Origin: Actinosynnema pretiosum
Lineage (GTDB): Bacteria > Actinomycetota > Actinomycetes > Mycobacteriales > Pseudonocardiaceae
Direction: 5' to 3'
Assembly: GCF_024171695.1 (NCBI RefSeq)
Contig: NZ_JAMTCF010000003.1
Span: 1 to 46,671, forward strand
DNA length: 46,671 bases
Part shown: piece by piece, positions 17,358-26,038 of the stretch
Position numbering within the stretch: the first letter of the stretch is position 1
Layout of the letters: the number at the start of each line of letters is the position of its first letter
Program-made: the position numbers and the translations under genes
The notes under the pieces: generated by a model
Told to the model about the DNA's origin: nothing
Databases searched by the model: none
Seen by the model: only the letters and a program-made list of their open reading frames with translations

Positions 17358-19022
17358 GTGCGCAGGCGCGTCGCGGCGTTAGCCGCCGCAGGCGTCCTGC
17401 TGGTCGGCGCGGTGGTGGTGATGCGGGAGCTGTCCGCGCCCGCCGCGGCGCCGGAGCTGGCCGAGCGGGCACGGTACCTGACCTCGTCCGCCGCTCCCCC
17501 GCCGCCGGTGGGCCTGCGGGCGGCGGTGCTGGACCCCGGAAGCGTCCGGGTGTCCTGGGACGCGCCCGCCGAGCGGACGGCTCCGGGGTACGAGGTGCGC
17601 TGGGGCGACCGGGTGCTGCGCGTGCCCGGCCACGAGGTGGAGCTGACCGGTCTCGACCCGGCCGCCGAGGCGCGGGTGGAGGTGCGCGCGGTCGGCGCGC
17701 GGGGCGCGAGGTCGGCCGCCGCCGAGGTGGTGATCGCGCCGGGCGCGGACCCGGCGAACCGGACGGACGTGCCGCTGCGGGCGTTCGACGGGCCCGAGTC
17801 GGTGCGCCCGGACCTGTGGCGGGTGCTGCGCGACCCGGTGGCCCAGCACACCGGTGAGTGCCTGGGCACGAGCTCGGGGCGCCTGGTCCCCACCTGCCGC
17901 GGGGTCGACCTGCAGTCGAACACGCCGCTGGCGCCGCGCGACGAGCCGGTGGACGGGCTGCTCGGCCAGGTCGTGCTGGACGCGGCGGGCCCCTCGGGCG
18001 ACAGCTCGCTGTCGCTGGCGCTGGTGCCCGACGGGTGGCGGGACCTCGGCCTGCTGGACACCGAGCGGTGGCCGTCCGGCGCGGTGGTCCTGACCGTGCG
18101 GGACGGGCACGCGGTGCTGCTCGCGGCCGGGGTCGGGCGGACCGTCTCGGAGCGGGCCGTCCCGCTCGCGCCGGGGGTGCGGCACCGCTGGGAGGTGCGG
18201 GTGCGCGTGGGTTCGGTCGTGGCGCTGCGGGACGGCGAGGTGGTGGCCGAGCTGCGCGGGACCGCCCTCCCCGGCCGGGTGTGGCCCCGGCTGGCGCTCC
18301 GCGGCGAGAACGGCGTGGAGCTGGTCGCCTTCGGCAGCGCGGGCGCGCCCGCCGAGCCGTCGCCGGAGCGGGTGGTCCCGCTGCGGTTGGAGCGGGCGGA
18401 CAGCACCACCGGGGCGACCTCGCTGTCGACCGACGCGGACCTGTCGGGGGTGACCTCGACCAGGTTCGTCGGCGAGCACAGGGAGGGCCTGCGCGAGCTG
18501 GTGGTGGCCGGGGGCGGCCGGGAGGCGCGGGCGGCGGTCCTCACCGACGCGGGCCCCGACGGCAAGCCCTGGGGCGTGCTGGGGGTGGCCGACCTGCCGC
18601 CGGGCACGAGCTCGGTCGTGCTGCGGACCGGCGCGGACGGGGCGGGGGTGACCGGGCGACTGGTGGTGACCGGCGGGAGGGTGGAGACGCCCGTCCTGCA
18701 CCCCCGGTCGCCCGCCGGCGTCGCGGCGCCCCCGGTGCGGACGCGGTTCGCCCGCCACGGCGACCGGGTGCGCCTGGTGGTGTCGCTGCTGGACCCGCAG
18801 GCGCGCGAACTGCTGCCGCTGCGGGAGCTGCGGGTGGACCTGGACGGCGAGCGGCTGGCGGCGGTGCCGCTGGGCGGCTCGGTCGGCGGGGTGCACGAGT
18901 TCGAGGTGTCCGGGGTGGAGCCGGGCGAGCACCGGGTGCGGGTCGAGGTGGAGCCTGAGCAGGTGGACGTCGCCACCACGGTGCGGGAGACCGAAGTCAC
19001 CCAGTCGCTGTCGCCCCGCTAG
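17358..19022 (+). CDS. membrane-anchored extracellular protein with FN3-like domain
   Basis: About 554 residues, unknown function. It begins with a short basic end and one membrane helix (VAALAAAGVLLVGAVVVM), followed by a long exported portion. Near residues 60-120 a fibronectin III-like domain contains SVRVSWDAP and GYEVRWGDRV. The middle looks beta-rich and lectin or laminin-G-like (VLTVRDGHAVLLAAGVG, RHRWEVRVRVGSVVALRDGE). Two cysteines lie near residues 172 and 183. The GTG at 17358 follows the tyrA stop by one base, so it is probably coupled to tyrA. It is paralogous to the next gene. Confidence 0.75.
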   Translation: MRRRVAALAAAGVLLVGAVVVMRELSAPAAAPELAERARYLTSSAAPPPPVGLRAAVLDPGSVRVSWDAPAERTAPGYEVRWGDRVLRVPGHEVELTGLDPAAEARVEVRAVGARGARSAAAEVVIAPGADPANRTDVPLRAFDGPESVRPDLWRVLRDPVAQHTGECLGTSSGRLVPTCRGVDLQSNTPLAPRDEPVDGLLGQVVLDAAGPSGDSSLSLALVPDGWRDLGLLDTERWPSGAVVLTVRDGHAVLLAAGVGRTVSERAVPLAPGVRHRWEVRVRVGSVVALRDGEVVAELRGTALPGRVWPRLALRGENGVELVAFGSAGAPAEPSPERVVPLRLERADSTTGATSLSTDADLSGVTSTRFVGEHREGLRELVVAGGGREARAAVLTDAGPDGKPWGVLGVADLPPGTSSVVLRTGADGAGVTGRLVVTGGRVETPVLHPRSPAGVAAPPVRTRFARHGDRVRLVVSLLDPQARELLPLRELRVDLDGERLAAVPLGGSVGGVHEFEVSGVEPGEHRVRVEVEPEQVDVATTVRETEVTQSLSPR

Positions 19023-19079
19023 GTCTCGACCGCGCAACGGGTGAGTGACCGGGCTCACTCCCGCACCTAGCGTGAGGCC

Positions 19080-20891
19080 GTGGACCGTCGCAGGATCGGG
19101 TTCGTCGCCGCGGGTGCGGTGCTGTTCGCGGGTGTGGTCGTCGTGCTGCGCGGGGGTGGTCTGCCCGGCCCCGCGGACGCCGGGATCAGCACCCGGCCGC
19201 CGCCGCCGACCTCGTTGACGGCGTTCTCCTCGGACGGGGTGCTCGTGCCCGCGCCCGGTCCGGCGCCGGACGCCCCCGAGGAGCTGGCCGCGCGGCCGGG
19301 TCCGGGCAGCCTGCTGGTGACCTGGACCGGCGGGGCTCCGGGGTACGAGGTGCGCTGGGGCCTCGGCGACGTGTCGCGCACCCGGCTGGTGACCGGGTCG
19401 CTGGTGGAGCTGCGCGTCCCGGACGGGCGGGAGCAGCGGGTCGAGGTGCGCGCGGTCGACGAATTCGGCCAGCGGTCCGCGCCCGCGTCGGCCTCCGGGG
19501 TCCCCGGACCGGTGGGGGTGCGCGAGCCCGGCGCCTACCACCTGGTGGACCGGTTCGAGCGGGCGGACGCGCCCGACCCGGCGCGCTGGCGGCTCACCAC
19601 CAAGCCCGGTTGCGCGCGGGTGGGCGCGGGCGAGGGCGAGGAGGCGGCGGCGCTGGTCGTGGCCACCACCTGCGCGGGCGTGCCCGCCGTGCTGCGCTCG
19701 CGCGCGCCGCTGGTGCTGCGCGAGGACGCCGAGGAGCTGGGGCGGTTCGCGGTGGGCGCGGGCGGCCCGATCGCGAACGGCGAGCTGGCGCTGGAGCTGG
19801 CGCCCGGCCCGGTGGCCGCGCTGTCCGGGGCGGGGCTGCCGCCGGGGGCGCTGCGGCTGGTGGTGCGGGCGTCCGAGGAGTCAGTGACCGCCCAGGTGCT
19901 GACCGCCGAGGGTGACCGGACGCGGGTGCTGCGCCCGCTGGACGACGTCGAGCCGGGCACCGGGCACGTGTGGGAGCTGGTGCTGCGCCGGGACGGGGCG
20001 CTGGTGCTGCTGGACGGCGAGCCGGTGGTCTCCAGCCCGGTCGTGCCCGCGTGGCGGGAGGCCACCGCGCTGGTGTCGCTGTCCGGGCCGATCGGGCAGC
20101 GGGTCCCGGTGTGGCTGGCCGGGCTGGGCGGCGCACCGTCCGCCCCTCCCCCGCTGGTGGGACCGGTGCGGGTGGAGGTGACGCCGGAGGGCGGCGAGGC
20201 GGGGGCCGGCTCGGGCGCGCCCGCCGGGCAGCTGCGGATGACGCTGTCGCACGCCCGGCCCCGCCCGCCGACCGAGCCGCTGGTCGCCGTGGTGTCGGGG
20301 GTCCCGGTGCCGCTGCGGGCCGCCGTCGACGGGGCGCCGTTCCGGGTGGACACCGGGTTCCCGGTGGTGGGGGACGTGCCCGCCGGGGTGGCGTCGGTGT
20401 CCGACGACGGGGTGGTCGGGGTGCGGCTGGCCCTCGGGTTCGAGGCGACCGCGACGCACGCCGAGCTGGAGTTCGAGCCGGGCGGCCCGGTGCCCGCCGC
20501 GACCGGCCTCGAACCGGGGCCGCCCGAGACCGCGCTGCCAAGGCCGACCGCGCGGGTGCTGGACGCGTCGGGGGCCCCGCTGCCCTCGGGCGCGCCGGTG
20601 CCGCGCGGCCGGGTGGTGGTCGAGCTGGTGCTGGTGGGCGCGCCCGCGCAGCACGGGCTGGCCGGGCTCGCCGGGTTCGGGCTGTGGATGGACGGGACGA
20701 GGATCGCCTCGGTGCCCACGGCGCTGGGCGGGCCCGCGGTGGCGGGCTCCTACCGGGTGGCGGTGAACACCGGGTCGCTGCCGGGCGGACCGCTCGCGGA
20801 GGGCCCGCACATGGTGGAGGCGCGGCTGTTCGGCACTTCGGGGTCCACGCGGCCCACCTCGGCTTTCGCCTCGTTCTTCGCCGCTCGGTGA
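19080..20891 (+). CDS. membrane-anchored extracellular protein, paralogue of the preceding gene
   Basis: 603 residues, unknown function. The layout matches its neighbour: a basic start (MDRRRIG), one membrane helix (FVAAGAVLFAGVVVVL), a Pro-rich linker, an FN3-like domain (SLLVTWTGG, GYEVRWGLGD, RVEVRAVDEFG) and a beta-rich jelly-roll-like middle (HVWELVLRRDGALVLLDGEP). The C-terminal part is Gly/Pro-rich and ends with HMVEARLFGTSG. Shared GYEVRWG and VEVRAV motifs and order show tandem duplication followed by strong divergence. The start is the GTG at 19080, 57 nt after the upstream gene. Confidence 0.75.
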   Translation: MDRRRIGFVAAGAVLFAGVVVVLRGGGLPGPADAGISTRPPPPTSLTAFSSDGVLVPAPGPAPDAPEELAARPGPGSLLVTWTGGAPGYEVRWGLGDVSRTRLVTGSLVELRVPDGREQRVEVRAVDEFGQRSAPASASGVPGPVGVREPGAYHLVDRFERADAPDPARWRLTTKPGCARVGAGEGEEAAALVVATTCAGVPAVLRSRAPLVLREDAEELGRFAVGAGGPIANGELALELAPGPVAALSGAGLPPGALRLVVRASEESVTAQVLTAEGDRTRVLRPLDDVEPGTGHVWELVLRRDGALVLLDGEPVVSSPVVPAWREATALVSLSGPIGQRVPVWLAGLGGAPSAPPPLVGPVRVEVTPEGGEAGAGSGAPAGQLRMTLSHARPRPPTEPLVAVVSGVPVPLRAAVDGAPFRVDTGFPVVGDVPAGVASVSDDGVVGVRLALGFEATATHAELEFEPGGPVPAATGLEPGPPETALPRPTARVLDASGAPLPSGAPVPRGRVVVELVLVGAPAQHGLAGLAGFGLWMDGTRIASVPTALGGPAVAGSYRVAVNTGSLPGGPLAEGPHMVEARLFGTSGSTRPTSAFASFFAAR

Positions 20892-20903
20892 CAAGATGGT
20901 CAC

Positions 20904-22088
20904 ATGCAGCGCCCACTGATCCTCGACGCCGCCCGCACGCCGTTCGGCCGTTACCGGGGCGGGCTCGCCGGTGTCCGGGTCGACGACCTGGCCGCACTGC
21001 CGATCTCCGAGCTGTTGCGCAGGCACCCGGACCTGGACCCGGCGCGCGTCGACGACGTGCTGTACGGGAACACGAACGGGGCCGGTGAGGAGAACCGGAA
21101 CATCGGTCGGATAGCCGCGCTGCTGGCCGGCCTGCCCCCGACGGTGCCCGGAGCCTCGGTGAACCGGCTGTGCGCGTCCGGCGGCGAGGCGATCGTGCAG
21201 GCCTCGCGCGCGCTCGCGATGGGCGACGCGGACGTGGTGGTGGCGGGCGGGGTGGAGGGCATGACCCGCGCGCCGTTCGTGGTGCCGAGGCCGGACCGGG
21301 CGTTCGCGGACCGGTTGGAGCCGGTGTCCACGGCGCTGGGCTGGCGGCTGGTGAACCCGAGGATGCCGTCCGCGTGGACGGTCCCGCTGGGGCGGGCCGC
21401 CGAGCAGGTGGCCGGGGAGCTGGGCATCACCCGCGAGCGGATGGACCAGTACGCGCTGCGCTCGCACCGGCGGGCGTCGGCGGCGTGGGACGCGGGCGTG
21501 CACGACGGGTTCGCGTTCCCGGTGCAGCTGCCGGACGGGTCGGCGGTGCGCAGGGACGAGTCGGTGCGGCCGGAGACGAGCGCGGAGAAGCTGGCGAAGC
21601 TCAAGCCCGCGTTCAGCGACGACGGCACGGTGACGGCGGGCAACTCCTCGCCGCTGAACGACGGCGCGGCGGCGGTGCTGCTGGGCACCGAGTCGCTGGC
21701 CGCCGAGCTGGGGGTCACCCCGCTGGGCGAGGTGCTGGGGTCGGCGGTCACGGCGGGCGAGCCGCAGCGGTTCACCCTGGCGCCGGTGGGGGCGATCCGG
21801 AAGCTGCTGGGGCGGCTGGGGATCGGCGGCGCGGACGTGGACCTGTGGGAGATCAACGAGGCGTTCGCGGCGATGGCGCTGTCGGTGCTGCACCACCTGC
21901 CGGAGGTGGACCGGGAGAAGGTCAACGTGCACGGCGGGGCGATCGCCTACGGGCACCCGCTGGGGGCGTCGATGCCGAGGGTCGTGGTGGACCTGTGCAG
22001 GCACCTGCGGGCGCGCGGCGGCGGCGTGGGCGTCGCGGCGGCGTGCGTGGGGGTCGGGCAGGGCATGGCGATCGCGGTGCGGGTCTGA
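20904..22088 (+). CDS. acetyl-CoA C-acetyltransferase (thiolase)
   Basis: A 394-residue thiolase. The acylated cysteine lies in SVNRLCASGGEA and the active-site histidine in AIAYGHPLGAS. The second catalytic cysteine is in AAACVGVGQGMA, where many thiolases have CIGGGQG. The C-terminal NEAFA motif is present. It either condenses acetyl-CoA units or cleaves 3-ketoacyl-CoA in fatty or aromatic acid breakdown; sequence alone does not tell which. It is 12 nt after the secreted-protein gene. An acetoacetate-CoA ligase at 35249 could feed the same pool. Confidence 0.9.
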   Translation: MQRPLILDAARTPFGRYRGGLAGVRVDDLAALPISELLRRHPDLDPARVDDVLYGNTNGAGEENRNIGRIAALLAGLPPTVPGASVNRLCASGGEAIVQASRALAMGDADVVVAGGVEGMTRAPFVVPRPDRAFADRLEPVSTALGWRLVNPRMPSAWTVPLGRAAEQVAGELGITRERMDQYALRSHRRASAAWDAGVHDGFAFPVQLPDGSAVRRDESVRPETSAEKLAKLKPAFSDDGTVTAGNSSPLNDGAAAVLLGTESLAAELGVTPLGEVLGSAVTAGEPQRFTLAPVGAIRKLLGRLGIGGADVDLWEINEAFAAMALSVLHHLPEVDREKVNVHGGAIAYGHPLGASMPRVVVDLCRHLRARGGGVGVAAACVGVGQGMAIAVRV

Positions 22089-22123
22089 CCGCGCCGGGTG
22101 GGCGGGCAGGCCGCTGAACGGCG

Positions 22124-22153
22124 GCGGCCGGGGCCCCTGGGGACCCCGGCCGC
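22124..22153. terminator. bidirectional terminator
   Basis: GCGGCCGGGG (22124-22133) pairs with CCCCGGCCGC (22144-22153), with further GC pairing inside. It sits between the convergent thiolase and glycolipid-binding-like genes. Confidence 0.8.
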
Positions 22154-22168
22154 GCTGGATCCGCTGCG

Positions 22169-22795
22169 TCAGATCCTCTGCGCCACGTTCGGGTAATCCA
22201 CGACCAGCCCCTCGGCGTCCACGGTGACGTCCTGCTCGCCGTCCTCCGCGCGGAGCGCCACGACCGAGCCGCCGTCGCCGACCGACGCGGTGCGGTAGGA
22301 GCGCCGCACGACGGTGACGTCCAGGTCGGGCAGGCTGACCCGCACCACGGGCAGCTCGGCCTCGCCGGGCTCCCGGTGCAGGCCCAGCCGCCGGATCGGG
22401 ATGGCCGCGAACAGCACCGCGAACTCCACGTCCACGTCGACCGCGCCGTCGAAGTCGGCCCGCTCGCCGCCGTTGCCCCGGTCGACCATCCACACGCCGT
22501 CGGAGGACCGGCTGAGCGAGACGTGCCGCTCCTCGGCGACGGTGGCGGTGCGCAGCAGCAGCCGCGTCACGGCGCCGTCCTCGCCGACCGACAGCTCGAA
22601 GGAGCCGTTGAACTGCTCGGCGGGCCCTGCGGCGACGATCCGGCCGGACGCCCTGAGCTTGTGCTCGGACACCAGCACGCGGACCTGCTCCAGCCTGGGC
22701 ACCGAGTAGCCCTGCCAGGTGACCATGTGGGCGGCGGGCGAGCGGGACTCACCTGTCTGGGCGACGGCGCGCTCGGCCGTCCTGGCGGCGCTCAC
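22169..22795 (-). CDS. putative glycolipid-binding family protein
   Basis: About 208 residues, cytoplasmic. It resembles the putative glycolipid-binding family (PF06475): VTWQGYSVPRLEQVRVLV, LRASGRIVAAGP, EERHVSLSRSSDGVWMVDRG, FDGAVDVDVEF, IPIRRLGLHR and the closing VDAEGLVVDYPNVAQR. The family fold is known but its physiological role is not. The GTG at 22795 overlaps the stop of the upstream small gene (GTGA), which supports coupling; an internal ATG at 22726 (MVTWQG) matches many family starts and is the alternative. Confidence 0.78.
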   Translation of the reverse strand: MSAARTAERAVAQTGESRSPAAHMVTWQGYSVPRLEQVRVLVSEHKLRASGRIVAAGPAEQFNGSFELSVGEDGAVTRLLLRTATVAEERHVSLSRSSDGVWMVDRGNGGERADFDGAVDVDVEFAVLFAAIPIRRLGLHREPGEAELPVVRVSLPDLDVTVVRRSYRTASVGDGGSVVALRAEDGEQDVTVDAEGLVVDYPNVAQRI

Positions 22796-22965
22796 CGCCC
22801 ACCCGGCAGGGAGTCCTTGGCCTTCTCGGCCACCGAGTGGACCTGCTCCTCGTGCCCGAGCCGGTCCGAGATGAAGTCCGCCGCCTGGTCGATTCCCTTC
22901 TCGACCGTCTCGTGGTGCTGCTCCAGCAGCTGCGTCGCCTTGTTCTTGATCTCGTCGAAGTTCAC
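22792..22965 (-). CDS. small MT0933/Rv0909-like antitoxin-family protein
   Basis: 57 residues, helical and charged: VNFDEIKNKATQLLEQHHET, then DQAADFISDRLG and a short tail ending in GGR. This matches the small actinobacterial family annotated as MT0933-like antitoxin. No toxin gene of the expected kind is adjacent; the next gene is the glycolipid-binding-like protein, overlapping by 4 nt. The GTG at 22965 follows AGGAG at 7 nt. The antitoxin label comes from the family and may not describe its role here. Confidence 0.7.
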   Translation of the reverse strand: MNFDEIKNKATQLLEQHHETVEKGIDQAADFISDRLGHEEQVHSVAEKAKDSLPGGR

Positions 22966-23028
22966 TCTGGTGCTCCTTCGCACTCGCTGAGCGAGGTTAC
23001 CGGACCCGTCCACGGCCCGGAAACGCCA

Positions 23029-23062
23029 AACGGCTCCCTCCGGATGGACCGGGGGAGCCGTT
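23029..23062 (-). terminator. terminator of the thioester-adhesin gene
   Basis: AACGGCTCCC pairs with GGGAGCCGTT around a GC-rich interior, 42 nt after the adhesin stop on the minus strand, followed by TTGGCGTTT. Confidence 0.75.
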
Positions 23063-23103
23063 CGGGCTACCGCGAGGGCTCGTTCACGCCCTCATGGCTT
23101 CGC

Positions 23104-24354
23104 TCAGGCGGTCTTGCGGCGACGCATCACGATCATCGCGGCGGCGCCCGCGCCCAGCAGGCCGAGGCCGATCAGCAGCGGCACGAAGATCGAGGCGCCG
23201 GTGGAGGCGAGCTCGTCCTTCTCGGCCACGGGGACCGGGCTGACCGAGGTCTCCGGGGTGGAGGACTCCGGCGTGCTCGGGTTGCTGCTGCTCGGGGCCG
23301 GGGCGCTCGGGGTGGTGCTCTCCGAGGGGGTGGTCGGCGGCGTGGTGACCTGCTCGGCCTTCCAGCTGGCGGTGGCCTCGGCCTTGACCGTCACCTGGCT
23401 CGGCAGCGCGACGACGAGCGACTGGGTCTTCTTGTTCTTGTCGCTGCTGACGAAGAGGCGACCGCTGTTCAGCTTCGCGTCGGCCTGCAGGGAGAAGGAG
23501 ACCTGGCCGTCCTTGGCGCCCTCGGGGACCTTGACGAAGACCTTCTCGAACTTGGTGTCGGCGGAGGCCGACGCGTCGCCCTTGGCTGCGGTCTTCAGGG
23601 TCGCGCCCGCGGCGTCGACCAGGGTGACGCCCTGGGGCAGGTCGGCCTTGAGGACGACGGCGCCCGCGGTGGTGCTGACCTCGAACGGGCCGATCAGCTC
23701 GCCGGGCTTGCCGGTCTGCGACTTCGGGGTGATCGCCAGCGAGGGAGCGGGCTGCTCCTTGATGCCGACGTTCTTCTCGCCGATCAGGTAGGCGTAGACC
23801 GCCTTGACGTCCTCGTTGGTCTGGCGGTCCCGGTCCTTGGTGGTGTCCAGGTCGGCGCCGTCGCTGAAGTGCCAGATCGCGGCCTGGGTTGCGGCGATGG
23901 CCTCGCGCTTGCTGACCGACTTGCCGGTCGCCTCGCTCAGGACCGACGCGTCCTTGACCGGGTAGCTGTTCTGGAGAATCCAGTTGATCTTGTCGGCGTT
24001 CTCCTTGAACTTGGTGCCCGAATTGGGGTGCTCGCCCCACGGGACCTCGGTCAGCGGAGTGCCGTTCTCCAGCGGCGTCGGCAGCTCGACGCAGTACGCC
24101 TTGACGCCGGTGGTCTTGCCGTCTTCCTTGACCTTCAGCGCGATGAGGTTGGCGCCGAGCCAGTTGTCCTTGTCCTTGTGACCGGACATCTTGACCTCGA
24201 TGCCCTCTTCGTGGAACTTCCCGAAGTCGGGATCGTGCCTCGGGATCGGGAGGATCTCGATGGCCGTCGCGGAAGCGGGCAGGGCGGCGGTGGTCAGCGC
24301 GATCGAAGCACCGAGGGCGATTGCCCCAGCACGCTTCAACAACCGGGATGCCAT
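23104..24354 (-). CDS. thioester-domain surface protein with LASTG sortase anchor
   Basis: About 416 residues. A signal peptide (LLKRAGAIALGASIALTTAA, ending near ASA) precedes a thioester domain: cysteine 88 in KAYCVELP and glutamine 157 in AATQAAIWHFSDG are the pair expected to form the internal Cys-Gln thioester. Such domains form covalent bonds with surface targets. Two beta-rich repeats follow, then a Pro/Ser/Thr stalk, then LASTG (382-386), a membrane helix and RRRKTA. LAXTG is typical of class E sortase substrates. The ATG at 24354 follows AGGAG; the frame stays open upstream without a ribosome site. Confidence 0.9.
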   Translation of the reverse strand: MASRLLKRAGAIALGASIALTTAALPASATAIEILPIPRHDPDFGKFHEEGIEVKMSGHKDKDNWLGANLIALKVKEDGKTTGVKAYCVELPTPLENGTPLTEVPWGEHPNSGTKFKENADKINWILQNSYPVKDASVLSEATGKSVSKREAIAATQAAIWHFSDGADLDTTKDRDRQTNEDVKAVYAYLIGEKNVGIKEQPAPSLAITPKSQTGKPGELIGPFEVSTTAGAVVLKADLPQGVTLVDAAGATLKTAAKGDASASADTKFEKVFVKVPEGAKDGQVSFSLQADAKLNSGRLFVSSDKNKKTQSLVVALPSQVTVKAEATASWKAEQVTTPPTTPSESTTPSAPAPSSSNPSTPESSTPETSVSPVPVAEKDELASTGASIFVPLLIGLGLLGAGAAAMIVMRRRKTA

Positions 24355-24741
24355 GTTTCTCCTAGAGGCTTCGCAGGTAGCCCGATGGGTGGTGCAAGGC
24401 GTCGGTTCGCTGCCGCCGCGATGGACCGCCTGACCAGGGGTCGACACCGAAACGACAGGAATCGGCCGAACCCTATCCGATCGAGTTTCACCCAATCGAG
24501 TTTTGGGAACACCCTGCGTACAAATCTCTGACCTGCGGAAACACGGAAGAGTGGTCCACTGTGGACGGTGGAGTGATCATCCACAGTGGCCGAAACCAAG
24601 ATCCACTGACTGTTAAAAGACAGGTCCAAAGTCACAAGCAACCTTGAAACGCGGTGCGTTTCACCTGGTCAGGACATGTGGATCATTTGTTGGACCTGAG
24701 GTTTTTCAGCGATTCGAGTCCACAACGTTATGGAACGGTGA
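24355..24741. promoter_or_regulatory. long AT-richer intergenic region with inverted repeat
   Basis: This is the upstream region of the adhesin gene (minus strand) and also lies downstream of the methyltransferase gene. It is clearly less GC-rich than its surroundings. CCACTGTGGA (24556-24565) and TCCACAGTGG (24580-24589) form a perfect 10-bp inverted repeat with a 14-nt spacer. TCGAGTTT occurs twice about 17 nt apart near 24481-24505. No gene is visible. Regulator binding sites for the adhesin are a reasonable inference. Confidence 0.5.
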
Positions 24742-25956
24742 TCAAGCGACCAGGCTCGGAACCAACGAGGGCCGGATGTCGCTCGACCGCAGCGAGGTGC
24801 CGGGAAGGCACAGTTCACGGGCGGTGGGGCGCTCTCCGGAAAGGATCCAGCGCACCAGCGAGGCGAGCTGGTAAGAGATCAACGGCGGCACCGCGTCGCC
24901 CAGGTGCCGGTACGCGTTCCCCAGCACGGAGACGTCGAATCGGAACTTCCGGGGGAATCCCTGGAGAAGCGCCATCTCACGCACCGTGCACAAGCGGTGC
25001 TGTTCCGGGTGCGCATAGCGACCATTTCCGACGTGCGCGCATTCCCGTTTGATCGTCCGCGCGGGCTCGTCCCACCACATCCGCCCGTAGACGTCCGGGT
25101 GCGAACCCCACCGGCCCGCCTCCATGATCTTCACCTGGGCGGGGTTCAGCAGCAGCTCGGTGTCCGGCGCGCCGACGAGGTCGGCCCACGAGCCGCCGTC
25201 GATCGGGATCGCCCGCATCCGGTCCAGCGAGCGGTCCGCCCGGAAGGACGGCGAGACGTGCATGGCGTCGTCCGGGTGCGCGTAGCCCGCCGGGATGGGC
25301 GGCAGCTTGCCGATGGCGCGCCGCACCGTCACGGCGGCGGGGCGCACCTCCCGGCCGCGCCACACGTCCTCCAGCGTGCGCAGGGGGATGCCCGCGTCCA
25401 CCGCCACCACGACGGCGCGCTCGCGCAGCTGCGGCAGGCCGAACCGGGACAGCATGTGCGAGGAGGCGTCCACCTCGTAGCCGAGCGCGATCAGCTGCTC
25501 GGCCAGCCCGTCCAGGTGGTGCCGCTGCTTGCCGCGCACCAGCTCGCGCGCGTTCTCCATCAGCAGCACCTTGGGGCGCAGCTCGGCCACGAACCGGGCC
25601 ACCCGGCCGACCAGCGAGTTGCGCGGGTCGTCGCGCAGGTGGTTGGCGGCGGTGATCCGGGTGAAGCCGGAGCACGGCGGGCAGGCCACCAGCACGTCCA
25701 GCTCGCCGCGCCGCAGCCCCCACACCTCGCGCAGCACCGCCGGGTCGATCCGGCCGAGGTCGACCTGCAGCGGGTCGATGCCGATGTTGTCGCGGTAGAC
25801 GTTGTTGCACCGCAGCGAGCCCAGCGGGGACGAGGGCTTGCCGATCTGCGCGTCCGCCGCGCCGACGACGGTGAAGTCGCGGTGGGTTCGGAACCCGAGG
25901 CTCATCCCACCCGCGCCGGAGAACAGGTCGACAACCTTGTAGGTGGGTCCGCGCAC
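24742..25956 (-). CDS. DNA (cytosine-5-)-methyltransferase
   Basis: About 404 residues with the full C5-methyltransferase motif order: motif I VVDLFSGAGGMSLGF, motif IV CPPCSGF with the catalytic cysteine, motif VI MENARELV and motif VIII LPQLRERAVVVA. The target-recognition region follows, then motif IX (TIKRECAHVG, REMALLQGFP) and motif X GNAYRHLGDAVPP. No restriction enzyme is recognisable beside it. The GTG at 25956 gives a normal N-terminus and lies about 7 nt after a TACGAT hexamer with no Shine-Dalgarno sequence, so a leaderless transcript is possible. The frame is open upstream into the promoter of the divergent gene. Confidence 0.92.
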   Translation of the reverse strand: MRGPTYKVVDLFSGAGGMSLGFRTHRDFTVVGAADAQIGKPSSPLGSLRCNNVYRDNIGIDPLQVDLGRIDPAVLREVWGLRRGELDVLVACPPCSGFTRITAANHLRDDPRNSLVGRVARFVAELRPKVLLMENARELVRGKQRHHLDGLAEQLIALGYEVDASSHMLSRFGLPQLRERAVVVAVDAGIPLRTLEDVWRGREVRPAAVTVRRAIGKLPPIPAGYAHPDDAMHVSPSFRADRSLDRMRAIPIDGGSWADLVGAPDTELLLNPAQVKIMEAGRWGSHPDVYGRMWWDEPARTIKRECAHVGNGRYAHPEQHRLCTVREMALLQGFPRKFRFDVSVLGNAYRHLGDAVPPLISYQLASLVRWILSGERPTARELCLPGTSLRSSDIRPSLVPSLVA

Positions 25957-26038
25957 GGCGGTGATCGTACGGCGGTCACGGGGCGACACCGCGCCGTGGT
26001 CGCCCCGTTCGGACCAGTCATCCCGTAGCTTCCCCGGC

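Noticed and set aside
15023..19000. A 1325-codon open frame on the minus strand across the M20, tyrA and secreted-protein genes
   Set aside because: The plus-strand genes have clear domains and motifs; the antisense frame is Arg/Ser/Thr/Pro-rich low-complexity sequence expected from GC-rich codons.
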